Shown here in pieces: positions 1 to 5,600 of a stretch of 13,767 nucleotides of DNA. Positions within the stretch are counted from its first letter, which is position 1. Every line of letters begins with the position of its first letter. A program made the position numbers and the translations under genes. The notes beneath the pieces were generated by a model. That model saw nothing but the letters and a program-made list of their open reading frames with translations, was not told where the DNA came from and made no database searches. The stretch lies in NCBI GenBank assembly GCA_002839245.1, contig PGXR01000053.1:1-13767 (forward strand). The letters run 5' to 3'. The DNA is from Spirochaetae bacterium HGW-Spirochaetae-7. GTDB taxonomy: Bacteria; Spirochaetota; Spirochaetia; Treponematales; UBA12059.

Positions 1-483
1 GCGGTCGCCTGCGGCATGGCACTGTTCTTCCTGGGTGACCTTGGAGGCGGATCGTTGATCGGCAACATCACCGCGATCGGATCCGGGATAACGTTCGCTG
101 CCTATTTCGTGTTCATGCGCATGCAGAAAGACGGCTCCCCCCTCGAATCGAACCTGCTTGCCCACGTCATGACAGCGACTGTCGGCTTCATAATCGCTCT
201 TTTCATGCCTGCTCCAGCCATCACCTTCAAGGCTGTTTCCGCGATTATCGTCCTGGGCGTTTTCCAGATAGGCGTGGCCGCGATACTGCTTTCGTGGGGC
301 ATCAAGCGCGTCAGCGCCGTCCAGGGCTCGATCATCGCGGGGCTGGAGCCGGTGTTCAATCCACTGTGGGTCTTCCTGGCCCTGGGAGAAAAGCCTGGGT
401 CCAATTCACTCGTCGGCGGAGCGATCATCATAACCGCGGTCGTCGTTTCGTCGGTGATCACGGCACGAAGAAGCAGGCGCTAG
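1..483 (+). CDS. EamA/DMT-family transporter, C-terminal part
   Basis: This is the second half of a drug/metabolite-transporter (EamA) family inner-membrane protein. The reading frame is open to the first base of the window, so the gene starts upstream; the first ATG at 16 is probably internal. About 160 residues are visible, with alternating hydrophobic helices that fit the second five-helix EamA repeat. A Gly/Ser-rich segment is followed by helices, then the stretch around AGLEPVFNPLWVFLALGE (about residues 108-125 counted from the ATG at 16), which matches the conserved E-P-x-x-x-P-(L/V)-x-x-x-L-x-L-G-E signature near the end of such repeats. The protein ends in a basic tail (ARRSRR), as expected for a cytoplasmic C-terminus. 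The substrate cannot be predicted; family members export amino acids, nucleotides, sugars or other small metabolites. Family assignment is secure. Confidence 0.85.
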   Translation, partial: AVACGMALFFLGDLGGGSLIGNITAIGSGITFAAYFVFMRMQKDGSPLESNLLAHVMTATVGFIIALFMPAPAITFKAVSAIIVLGVFQIGVAAILLSWGIKRVSAVQGSIIAGLEPVFNPLWVFLALGEKPGSNSLVGGAIIITAVVVSSVITARRSRR

Positions 484-532
484 AAAGCAACTCCCGTTCA
501 GGCATCGGTGTCCAATACGGCTATACGGGATT

Positions 533-537
533 GGAGG
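533..537 (+). promoter_or_regulatory. Ribosome binding site deciding the trhA start
   Basis: A GGAGG core lies 5 bases upstream of the ATG at 543. It fixes the start of the hemolysin III protein against a much longer in-frame extension to the left that overlaps the transporter gene. Confidence 0.75.
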
Positions 538-542
538 CCATC

Positions 543-1217
543 ATGGATTCGACCGGGAGGACGCACCGTTTCCGGGAACGGCAGGTGCTGTCCAGGGTCC
601 AGGAGACAGGGAACGCCGCGACGCACGGCATCGGGGCCATGCTGGCGATCGCCGGCTTGGTCATTCTGGTCGTCAAGGCAGTGTCGAGCGACGATGTCTG
701 GTACGTCGTATCCTATTCTATCTTCGGTTCGAGCATGGTACTGCTCTATCTCGCCTCGGCCAGCTACCATGCGGTCCGTGAGCCCCGGTTGAAGCGAAAG
801 CTGGAAGTGCTTGATCACAGCGCCGTCTTCATCCTGATTGCCGGCAGCTACACCGCCTTCGCGCTCACCATCCTCAGGGACAGCGTCGGCTGGTGGCTCT
901 TCGGCGCAGTCTGGACCATTACCCTCATCGGAATCGTGATCGAGGCCATGTACCTCAACAGGTGGCCGTTCATCACCCTGCTCGTGTACCTGGCAATGGG
1001 TTGGCTAATCGTGCTGGCATGGAAGCCGCTGGCGGCCGCCGGATCCCCGGCGATGATTGCCTGGCTATTCGCCGGGGGAGCTTCGTACACGGTTGGAACC
1101 ATTTTCTATGCCCTGGGACGGCGCTGGGGATGGTTGCACATCGGATGGCACCTCTTCGTCATCGGAGGCACGGTATGTCATTTCTTCTCGGCTCTCCGCG
1201 CCCTTCCCGTCGCTTGA
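543..1217 (+). CDS. trhA: TrhA/hemolysin III family membrane protein (bacterial PAQR)
   Basis: This 224-residue protein has about seven hydrophobic helices and is the usual length for the hemolysin III/TrhA (YqfA) family, bacterial relatives of the PAQR receptors. TrhA has been linked to membrane energy and lipid homeostasis; the haemolysin label is historical. Visible family landmarks are the N-terminal T-H-G (His28), SASYH (Tyr75-His76) and LDHSAVF (Asp91-His92). The last helix has HxxxH with a further His (His199, His203, His213). Histidines at the second and last helices form the metal site in PAQR proteins. The ATG at 543 is chosen because a strong GGAGG (533-537) lies 5 bases upstream; the longer upstream extension in this frame overlaps the transporter gene and does not read like protein. 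It lies 59 bases after the transporter on the same strand and could be co-transcribed. I am confident of the family, not of the physiological role. Confidence 0.9.
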   Translation: MDSTGRTHRFRERQVLSRVQETGNAATHGIGAMLAIAGLVILVVKAVSSDDVWYVVSYSIFGSSMVLLYLASASYHAVREPRLKRKLEVLDHSAVFILIAGSYTAFALTILRDSVGWWLFGAVWTITLIGIVIEAMYLNRWPFITLLVYLAMGWLIVLAWKPLAAAGSPAMIAWLFAGGASYTVGTIFYALGRRWGWLHIGWHLFVIGGTVCHFFSALRALPVA

Positions 1218-1235
1218 TTTCCATGCCACGCGTCT

Positions 1236-1263
1236 TTGTAATAGATTATTATTTTAGTATACT
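1236..1263 (+). promoter_or_regulatory. Candidate promoter placing the transcript start at the ATG
   Basis: A TTGTAA (1236-1241, 4 of 6 to the sigma-70 -35 box) and a TATACT (1258-1263, 5 of 6 to the -10 box) are separated by 16 bases in a short AT-rich island between trhA and the CIA30-domain gene. A start of transcription 7 bases after the -10 box falls on the A of the ATG at 1270, and there is no convincing Shine-Dalgarno sequence before that ATG. Both facts suggest a leaderless mRNA. This is read by eye only. Confidence 0.45.
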
Positions 1264-1269
1264 AAGAAA

Positions 1270-1836
1270 ATGAAAATCCCAATTTTGCTGGCGCTGTTGC
1301 CGATGGCGGCAGCCAACGTCGCTGCCCAGGGCTATACGATTTCCAACCTCGGGAACTCCCCTTCTGAGGATCCGGCCTGGATGTGGGAATCCTTCGCGGA
1401 TACGGTCATGGGCGGCAAGTCCGAACTGACGCCTCCGGCCGTCGTGGACGCGGACGGTTCAAAGGCCATGCTGCTCGCTGGCCGGGTCGTCACCAAGGGC
1501 GGCGGATTCATACAGGTCAGGCTCAGGTACGGCAAGGACCGCTTCGATGCTTCCGCCTGGTCGGGAGTCGAGGTCGAGGTCGATGCCCGCTCCGAAACCT
1601 CCTGGCACATATTTCTGAGGACCAGGGATACACTCTTTCCCTGGAGCTACTATGGCGCTCCGTTCAAGCCTTCCTCGAGCCGGTCCACGATTCGCATTCC
1701 ATGGAGTGCTTTCGAGGCAGCCAGCACCCTGAGGAAAAACGTGCGAACCGACTCCATCTCGAGCGTCGCCCTCGTAGCAGCTTTCGAGGATTTCAATGCC
1801 TACCTCAGGATTTACCGGGTGGGGTTCTACAAATGA
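1270..1836 (+). CDS. Secreted CIA30-domain (complex I intermediate-associated protein 30-like) protein
   Basis: This 188-residue protein begins with a typical signal peptide (a Lys, then a hydrophobic run to about residue 18, then an A-x-A-like site near NVAAQ), so it should be exported. The mature part matches the CIA30 fold, a galactose-binding-like beta sandwich. Landmarks are the W-E-S-F-A-D-T-V-M-G-G-K-S segment (about 39-51), corresponding to the family's D-x-V-M-G-G-x-S signature. Then come a strand rich in Gly (VTKGGGFIQVRLRY), a second strand region ending in the YYGAPF stretch, and a C-terminal I-R-I-P-W-S-A-F. In eukaryotes CIA30 (NDUFAF1) helps build respiratory complex I; bacterial relatives are mostly uncharacterised. 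Its stop codon overlaps the next gene (ATGA at 1833-1836), so the two are translationally coupled. The start ATG has almost no leader (see the promoter entry). The family is fairly sure; the role is unknown. Confidence 0.75.
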   Translation: MKIPILLALLPMAAANVAAQGYTISNLGNSPSEDPAWMWESFADTVMGGKSELTPPAVVDADGSKAMLLAGRVVTKGGGFIQVRLRYGKDRFDASAWSGVEVEVDARSETSWHIFLRTRDTLFPWSYYGAPFKPSSSRSTIRIPWSAFEAASTLRKNVRTDSISSVALVAAFEDFNAYLRIYRVGFYK

Positions 1837-2540
1837 CGGCATCCATTACAAGCAGCTTCGTATTGCTTTTCTTTTTCCTGGTAGTCGCATTCAGGTTGCT
1901 CGTCTTTCCATACATACGCGAATGGCCGGAGGACCAGCCCGAAACGCGGCGGCTTCGCAGGCTCGACAGTCCAGGGGAGTTTTTCAAGCTCGTCTCCGAA
2001 CTGGCCGGGGCTTATCCCATGACGAAACGGGTTTCAAGGGAAAGCCGTCCAAACCGTCGGATGAAAGACATGCTCAGGCTCGTAGTCAGCGGCGCGGCCG
2101 AATGCGCGCTCCTGTCCTACATCCACAGGAGAACCGCGCTGCAACACGGCTTGCCGCAGGATCTGGTCCGTGATTTGCTCGCGGGGCGATTTGAAGGCGT
2201 CTCGTCCGCCGACTTGCCTGCCCTGCTCTTCGCCAGACGGCTCGTCGAGAACGGGGGAGCCGTATCGGGTGGAGACCTTGAGGCCGTATCCGAGGCGTAC
2301 GGGCCTGCCATGGCGACGGAGATGGAGGCATTCCTGAAGCTCGTCTATTTCAGCAGCCTGTGCTCCAACATGGTCAACTACTATGAGCGCGGGCGGGTGC
2401 CCCGGGAGGAGCGCTCGAGGATATACCTTGCATATCTCCTCGCAAGACCGGTAAGCTGGTTCATGCTGCGCAAGGCAGTTTTCCTTGAAGAGTACTATAC
2501 AAGAACGGAACCCGTGGAGGATCGCAATGGTACGACATGA
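1833..2540 (+). CDS. Membrane-anchored AhpD-fold (carboxymuconolactone decarboxylase-like) protein, second motif Cys replaced
   Basis: This 235-residue protein has one N-terminal membrane helix (about 8-25, followed by basic residues) and a soluble helical domain. The segment from about 79 to 190 resembles the AhpD-like fold. Asp79 sits at the position of the family Glu in E-x11-C-x-x-C-x3-H. Cys91 is the first cysteine, Leu94 stands where the second cysteine (the peroxide-reacting one in AhpD) should be, and His98 is kept. A typical AhpD-like tail follows (L-P-A-L-L-F-A-R, then S-N-M-V-N-Y-Y). The 45 C-terminal residues are not part of the fold I recognise. Loss of the second Cys argues against classical disulfide reductase or peroxidase chemistry. 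The start is the ATG overlapping the previous stop; the longer in-frame extension back to 1383 overlaps the CIA30-domain gene and is rejected. The gene overlaps the cupin gene by 14 bases. The fold assignment is a pattern match by eye. Confidence 0.55.
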   Translation: MTASITSSFVLLFFFLVVAFRLLVFPYIREWPEDQPETRRLRRLDSPGEFFKLVSELAGAYPMTKRVSRESRPNRRMKDMLRLVVSGAAECALLSYIHRRTALQHGLPQDLVRDLLAGRFEGVSSADLPALLFARRLVENGGAVSGGDLEAVSEAYGPAMATEMEAFLKLVYFSSLCSNMVNYYERGRVPREERSRIYLAYLLARPVSWFMLRKAVFLEEYYTRTEPVEDRNGTT

Positions 2541-2871
2541 AGACGACATCAAACCGGTGGACATGCAAGGCGACGGCGTCGTCGGCGTGACCAAGCAGAT
2601 ACTCATCGGCCCCAAGGATGGCTACGATGGCTTCATGCGGGTGTTCACGGTGCAGGCGGGCGGCAAGAGCCCCTACCATGCCCACGCCTGGTTCCACGCC
2701 AACTACATACTGGAGGGCCAAGGCAAGCTGGTCATCGAAGGCGTAGAGCAGGCAGTCAAGGCTGGCTCCGTCGCGTACATCGAAGGCGGCAAGATGCACA
2801 ACTTCGTGAATCTGGGTTCCACGCCGCTCAGATTCATCTGCCTCGTTCCAAGGAGCGGAGACTCGTACTGA
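2527..2871 (+). CDS. Small four-histidine cupin, TM1459-like
   Basis: This is a 114-residue single-domain cupin. Its metal site is visible as His51, His53 and His57 in the first motif (around YHAHAWFHANYILEG) and His91 in the second (G-G-K-M-H-N-F). From memory, the Mn-binding cupin TM1459 of Thermotoga maritima is also 114 residues long with a four-His site (52, 54, 58, 92). The two are nearly collinear, including V-L-I-G-x-K-D near residue 26-31 and the C-terminal L-(V/I)-P segment. The Glu that follows the Trp in TM1459 is Phe56 here. TM1459 has been shown to cleave alkenes oxidatively with organic peroxide, but its natural substrate is unknown, so the function here is open. The start at ATG 2527 is preferred because GGAGG (2516-2520) lies 6 bases upstream; an ATG at 2485 would also be in frame but lacks such a site. 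It is the last gene of the 1270-2871 cluster. Confidence 0.85.
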   Translation: MVRHEDDIKPVDMQGDGVVGVTKQILIGPKDGYDGFMRVFTVQAGGKSPYHAHAWFHANYILEGQGKLVIEGVEQAVKAGSVAYIEGGKMHNFVNLGSTPLRFICLVPRSGDSY

Positions 2872-3100
2872 TACTGCTTTGACAGGAATATTTTTCTCAT
2901 CATGGGCATTAATTTTCTCGACAGGCTACAGTAGCCAGAGCTTCATGCCGCTGGCATGATCATTCCACACCAGTCTGCTTATATATAACTCACTATACAG
3001 CAAGCACTTGCTTATGATATACTTGGGTATCTCCATCTTGGCACGCTTCCTGCTATACAATTGATGTTCTATATGTCAACTTTCCCGTCAAGGAAATTCG
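2872..3100 (+). promoter_or_regulatory. AT-richer intergenic region with promoter-like hexamers
   Basis: This 229-base gap is clearly richer in A and T than the genes around it. It contains an inverted repeat (2943-2959, listed separately) and several -10-like hexamers: TATAAC (2984-2989), TATGAT (3013-3018), TATACT (3018-3023) and TACAAT (3056-3061). None has a good -35 box at 16-18 bases; a TTGGCA at 3038-3043 is only 12 bases from TACAAT. I infer that the promoter of the 3101-5037 cluster lies here but cannot place it. An AAGGA-like purine run just before 3101 serves as ribosome binding site. I see no RNA gene in it. Confidence 0.4.
2943..2959 (+). repeat. Perfect 7-bp inverted repeat with 3-base loop
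   Basis: TCATGCC-GCT-GGCATGA is a perfect inverted repeat of 7-bp arms. It is not followed by a T-run (the next bases are TCATTCC), so it is a poor intrinsic terminator. It could be an operator for a dimeric regulator of the following cluster or an RNA hairpin at the end of the cupin transcript. Confidence 0.45.
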
Positions 3101-3373
3101 ATGAAACACAGCTACAAGGCATCGATCATGGCAACGCTGGCCCTGTTCATGGCGGCTGCCTCCGGCTTCGCCTCCGGGCCGGAGTACGGCGCGACCGCAG
3201 CTGCGGCCGGCGTCGACGCCGAAATCTCCAACATCGCGATGTACAAGGCTTTCCTGTCGCGCCTCGAACTGTCAAAGCCAGAGAACGCCTCGGCCAGAAC
3301 CCTGTTCGAGCAGCTCATGCGCGCCAGCGAGAATCACCTGCGGGCTTTCAAGACCCAGCTGTCGAAGTACTAG
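3101..3373 (+). CDS. Small secreted protein with a DUF2202-like C-terminal segment
   Basis: This 90-residue protein has an N-terminal signal peptide (Lys residues, a hydrophobic stretch to about residue 20, likely cleavage near A-S-G-F-A-S). The mature part of about 65 residues is helical. It contains the segment A-S-E-N-H-L-R-A-F (about 75-83), which resembles the S-x-N-H-L-R-A-F signature at the end of DUF2202 (ferritin-like) domains. The whole protein is far shorter than a full DUF2202 domain (usually well over 100 residues), so it may be a stand-alone last helical pair or a reduced relative. It begins a co-directional cluster, 33 bases before the polyferredoxin gene, with an AAGGAA-type ribosome binding site before the ATG. 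The role is unknown; a periplasmic partner of the polyferredoxin is plausible from position only. That the gene is real is likely, from the signal peptide and spacing. Confidence 0.65.
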   Translation: MKHSYKASIMATLALFMAAASGFASGPEYGATAAAAGVDAEISNIAMYKAFLSRLELSKPENASARTLFEQLMRASENHLRAFKTQLSKY

Positions 3374-3406
3374 AACAGCCGATACGGATAGAACCCGGGA
3401 GGAATC

Positions 3407-4291
3407 ATGTCGAACGGAACGAAGACAATCAAATCGAAGAAGGCGACTCCGTGGATACGGCGGAGCGTCCAGATCTTCTTTTTCGCCCTCGTGGCGCTGA
3501 TTGCGACCAACGAGGCGCTCGGAGAGCGGGGCATCACGTCGCTGTCATTCGTCAAGGGCGCGTCCCTCCACGCCATCTGCCCCTTTGGCGGAGTGGTATC
3601 ATTCTGGCAGCTCGCCACGGCCGGCACCCTCGTCAAGAAGGTGCACGAATCGTCGGTAGCGCTGGCGGTCATCGCGCTCTTTCTGTCGGTGCTCTTCGGG
3701 CCAGTAGTCTGCGGGTGGATATGCCCGCTCGGCAGCGCCCAGGAATGGATCGGCTCGATCGGCAGGAGGCTCTTCAAGAAGAAGTACAACACCTTCGTTC
3801 CGGGCCGGCTCGACAAGGTCCTCCGCTACCTCAGGTACGTCGTGCTGGTCTGGGTCTCGTACATGACCATCGTCACCGGCAAGCTGTTCTTCCAGGAATA
3901 TGACCCGTACTTCGCCCTGTTCAACTTCTGGACCGGCGAGCTGGCAATAGCCGGTGCCCTGATCCTCGTCGCGACACTCGCGGGCTCGCTGTTCGTCGAG
4001 CGGCCGTTCTGCAAGTACGCCTGCCCCTACGGCGCATTCCAGGGAATCTTCAACCTGTTCCGCGTGTTCGGAGTCAAGCGCAACGCTCCGACCTGCATAT
4101 CGTGCAAGGCATGCGACAAGGCCTGCCCGATGAACATCGAGGTCTCGACGAGCGGCACCGTCCGCGACCACCAGTGCATCACCTGCCTCAAGTGCACAAG
4201 CGAGGACTCGTGCCCGGTCGAGGCGACCGTCGTCGTCGCCGCAGGGTCATTCGTCGAAAAGGCCGTTCCCGCAGAAAAGGAGGCGGTATGA
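3407..4291 (+). CDS. Membrane polyferredoxin, NapH/YccM-like 4Fe-4S protein
   Basis: This 294-residue membrane protein carries electron-transfer cysteine motifs. Helices lie at about 21-34, 83-106, 141-157 and 179-197. Cys58 lies in H-A-I-C-P-F-G-G. Two C-x3-C-P motifs follow, CGWICPLGSAQE (Cys102, Cys106) and CKYACPYGAFQG (Cys202, Cys206), as in the NapH/NosR/RdxA/YccM group. Two ferredoxin clusters follow: Cys230, 233, 236, 240 (C-x2-C-x2-C-x3-C-P) and Cys257, 260, 263, 269 (C-x2-C-x2-C-x5-C-P). Such proteins pass electrons between the quinone pool and periplasmic or membrane partners. No nap, nos or mau genes are nearby, so the specific partner is unknown. The start ATG at 3407 has a GGGAGGAATC ribosome site just upstream. 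Its stop overlaps the next start (ATGA at 4288-4291), tying it to the unknown protein that follows. Confidence 0.85.
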   Translation: MSNGTKTIKSKKATPWIRRSVQIFFFALVALIATNEALGERGITSLSFVKGASLHAICPFGGVVSFWQLATAGTLVKKVHESSVALAVIALFLSVLFGPVVCGWICPLGSAQEWIGSIGRRLFKKKYNTFVPGRLDKVLRYLRYVVLVWVSYMTIVTGKLFFQEYDPYFALFNFWTGELAIAGALILVATLAGSLFVERPFCKYACPYGAFQGIFNLFRVFGVKRNAPTCISCKACDKACPMNIEVSTSGTVRDHQCITCLKCTSEDSCPVEATVVVAAGSFVEKAVPAEKEAV

Positions 4292-5037
4292 TCCGCATCA
4301 AGACCATGCCGATGGCGATCATAGCCGTCGCAGCAATGCTCGGGGGAGTGGCGATAGCCAAGTCGGTCGGCTACTACGAGACCACGTCGAGCAAGAATCC
4401 GGTCAAGTTCAAGACGGGCGAGGTCGCCGGACTCCCCAACCCGGCTGACATCCGCGGTTCGTATACCTGGATGGACATCGAGAAGGCCTTCGGAGTGCCC
4501 GGAGTCGAAGCCGCCGTGGCGTTCTCGTCTCCCGGCAACGCCCTCGACCCGGCCGACCGCGTCAGCACCCTCGAGAAGATCTACGCCGGCATCCTGCCCG
4601 CCGGGCTGGAGATCGGCACCGGCGCCGTACGGCTCTACGTCGCGCTGTACACCGGGCTGCCGTTCAAGGCCGAGGAAGGTTCCGTCTTGCCCCCCGGAGC
4701 GCTGGCCATACTCGCGGCCCGGCCAGGCATCGACGCCGCTTCGCTGAAGCGCTACGAGATCCCCGTCTCGGCTCCGGCCGGCTCGACCCCGGTCGTTGCC
4801 GCGCCGGCCACGGGCACCGGGTCCGGCACGTCGAGTTCCGGGAGGGTTGTCGTCGGCAAGACCACCTTCGGCGACCTTTACGGCTGGGGACTGACCGAGA
4901 CCCAGGTCGAGGCGACAACGGGGTTCAAGCCCGGCCCGCGGACCCAGAGCGTCAGGGACGCCGCGACCGCCGCCGGAATCGAGTTCTCGACGTTCAAGAC
5001 GGCCCTCCAGGCGCTCGTCGACAAGGCCGCGCCATAG
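4288..5037 (+). CDS. Membrane-anchored or secreted protein of unknown function with two short repeated-type modules
   Basis: This 249-residue protein has one N-terminal hydrophobic segment (about 8-24) acting as signal or anchor, so the rest should be outside the cytoplasm. A first module carries D-I-R-G-S-Y-T-W-M-D-I-E-K-A-F-G-V-P (54-71). A low-complexity Ala/Pro/Thr/Gly/Ser linker runs about 161-185. A second module begins V-G-K-T-T-F-G-D-L-Y-G-W-G-L-T (189-203) and looks like a weaker version of the first: Gly-(S/T)-x-T-(W/F)-x-(D/E)-(I/L). I remember similar G-x-x-T-(F/L)-x-(D/E)-(I/L) modules next to or fused to 4Fe-4S proteins in anaerobes, but cannot name a family. The ATGA overlap with the polyferredoxin gene and the AAAAGGAGG before the start suggest that the two proteins are made together. 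It contains no cysteine, so it does not itself carry an iron-sulfur cluster. A terminator closes the cluster right after it. Gene reality is sure; function unknown. Confidence 0.7.
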   Translation: MIRIKTMPMAIIAVAAMLGGVAIAKSVGYYETTSSKNPVKFKTGEVAGLPNPADIRGSYTWMDIEKAFGVPGVEAAVAFSSPGNALDPADRVSTLEKIYAGILPAGLEIGTGAVRLYVALYTGLPFKAEEGSVLPPGALAILAARPGIDAASLKRYEIPVSAPAGSTPVVAAPATGTGSGTSSSGRVVVGKTTFGDLYGWGLTETQVEATTGFKPGPRTQSVRDAATAAGIEFSTFKTALQALVDKAAP

Positions 5038-5067
5038 CCGCCTGAGCCACAGGCAGTCTGCCATCAC

Positions 5068-5093
5068 GGGCTCCCCGACAGGGAGCCCCTTTT
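5068..5093 (+). terminator. Intrinsic terminator after the polyferredoxin cluster
   Basis: A perfect 8-bp GC-rich stem (GGGCTCCC 5068-5075, GGGAGCCC 5081-5088) with the 5-base loop CGACA is followed by CTTTT and more T-containing sequence. It sits 30 bases after the stop at 5037 and separates the 3101-5037 cluster from the pyruvate dehydrogenase operon. Confidence 0.9.
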
Positions 5094-5121
5094 CGTTCCT
5101 GGGTTCATGGTCCGGTTTTCG

Positions 5122-5150
5122 TTGCCTTTCATGACTATTTTACTTAGATT
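5122..5150 (+). promoter_or_regulatory. Candidate promoter of the pyruvate dehydrogenase operon
   Basis: TTGCCT (5122-5127, 4 of 6 to the -35 box) and TAGATT (5145-5150, 4 of 6 to the -10 box) are spaced by 17 bases in a short AT-rich island right after the terminator. Transcription would start at or next to the ATG at 5157, and no Shine-Dalgarno sequence precedes that ATG, so a leaderless mRNA is possible. The match is modest and read by eye. Confidence 0.35.
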
Positions 5151-5156
5151 TACCAT

Positions 5157-5600
5157 ATGAAACAGAAAGAACCGGTCGATGAACTGCGTGCCCTCATCGA
5201 CACAGCAAGGATTGGCATGTTGTCAACCGTCGGCAATGACGGCTTCCCCCACCTGCGATGGATGACCGTCGCGACGCTCCAGGGGCAGAAGGATTTCATT
5301 TACTGCGTGTCGGGGATAGGGTCGACTAAAGTAGCGGACATCGAGGGAAGCGACAAGGTCGCCTGGTCGTTCCAGAGCGTGACACTGGACCGCATAGTCA
5401 AGGTCGCCGGGCGGGCCCGCGTGATCACGATTCCTGAACTGAAGGCTCAGGTCCTCGAAGCCCTCGGCAGGAACCTCGATCTTTTCTGGCGAATAAACCC
5501 CGATCCCGGGCGCCTCGTCGTCATCGAGACTGCCATCGAGCGCCTGTCACTTTACCGTCCAGCAGAAGGCGCAGTCACCGACGTGGAGGCCGCGCGATGA
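5157..5600 (+). CDS. Pyridoxamine 5'-phosphate oxidase-fold (split-barrel flavin-binding) protein
   Basis: This 147-residue protein has the split beta-barrel fold of PNPOx-like proteins, closest in appearance to the 'general stress protein 26' type. Landmarks are the N-terminal helix and strand A-R-I-G-M-L-S-T-V-G (17-26). The G-F-P-H-L-R-W-M-T-V segment (29-38) follows, where the family places flavin-phosphate contacts. Then come I-Y-C-V-S-G-I-G-S-T-K (48-58) and the strand V-K-V-A-G-R-A-R-V-I (81-90). Members bind FMN or other flavins and act as oxidases, reductases or flavin/haem-binding stress proteins; the true vitamin B6 oxidase is longer (over 200 residues), so that reaction is not implied. 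The ATG at 5157 has no ribosome site. The stop overlaps the E1 alpha start (ATGA at 5597-5600), so this gene leads the pyruvate dehydrogenase operon and is translationally coupled to it. That context is unusual; its role there is unknown. Confidence 0.8.
   Translation: MKQKEPVDELRALIDTARIGMLSTVGNDGFPHLRWMTVATLQGQKDFIYCVSGIGSTKVADIEGSDKVAWSFQSVTLDRIVKVAGRARVITIPELKAQVLEALGRNLDLFWRINPDPGRLVVIETAIERLSLYRPAEGAVTDVEAAR

Noticed and set aside
1383..1832. N-terminal extension of the AhpD-fold gene back to 1383
   Set aside because: The extension overlaps the CIA30-domain gene out of frame and is Arg/Gly-rich without protein-like features; the coupled ATG at 1833 leads straight into a membrane helix.
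2879..2913. TTGACA at 2879-2884 as a promoter
   Set aside because: The -35 box is perfect, but the only -10-like hexamer (ATTAAT at 2908) is 23 bases away, too far for a standard sigma-70 promoter.
3061..3903. A long plus-strand open frame of 280 codons overlapping the small secreted protein and the polyferredoxin
   Set aside because: It is very rich in Arg, Gly, Pro and Gln, shows no motif, and overlaps two genes with clear signal peptide and cysteine motifs; it is a shadow frame.
4027..5067. A minus-strand open frame of 346 codons
   Set aside because: It lies opposite the polyferredoxin end and the 4288-5037 gene, is low in complexity (Arg, Gly, Asp) and has no recognisable domain; typical of antisense frames in GC-rich DNA.
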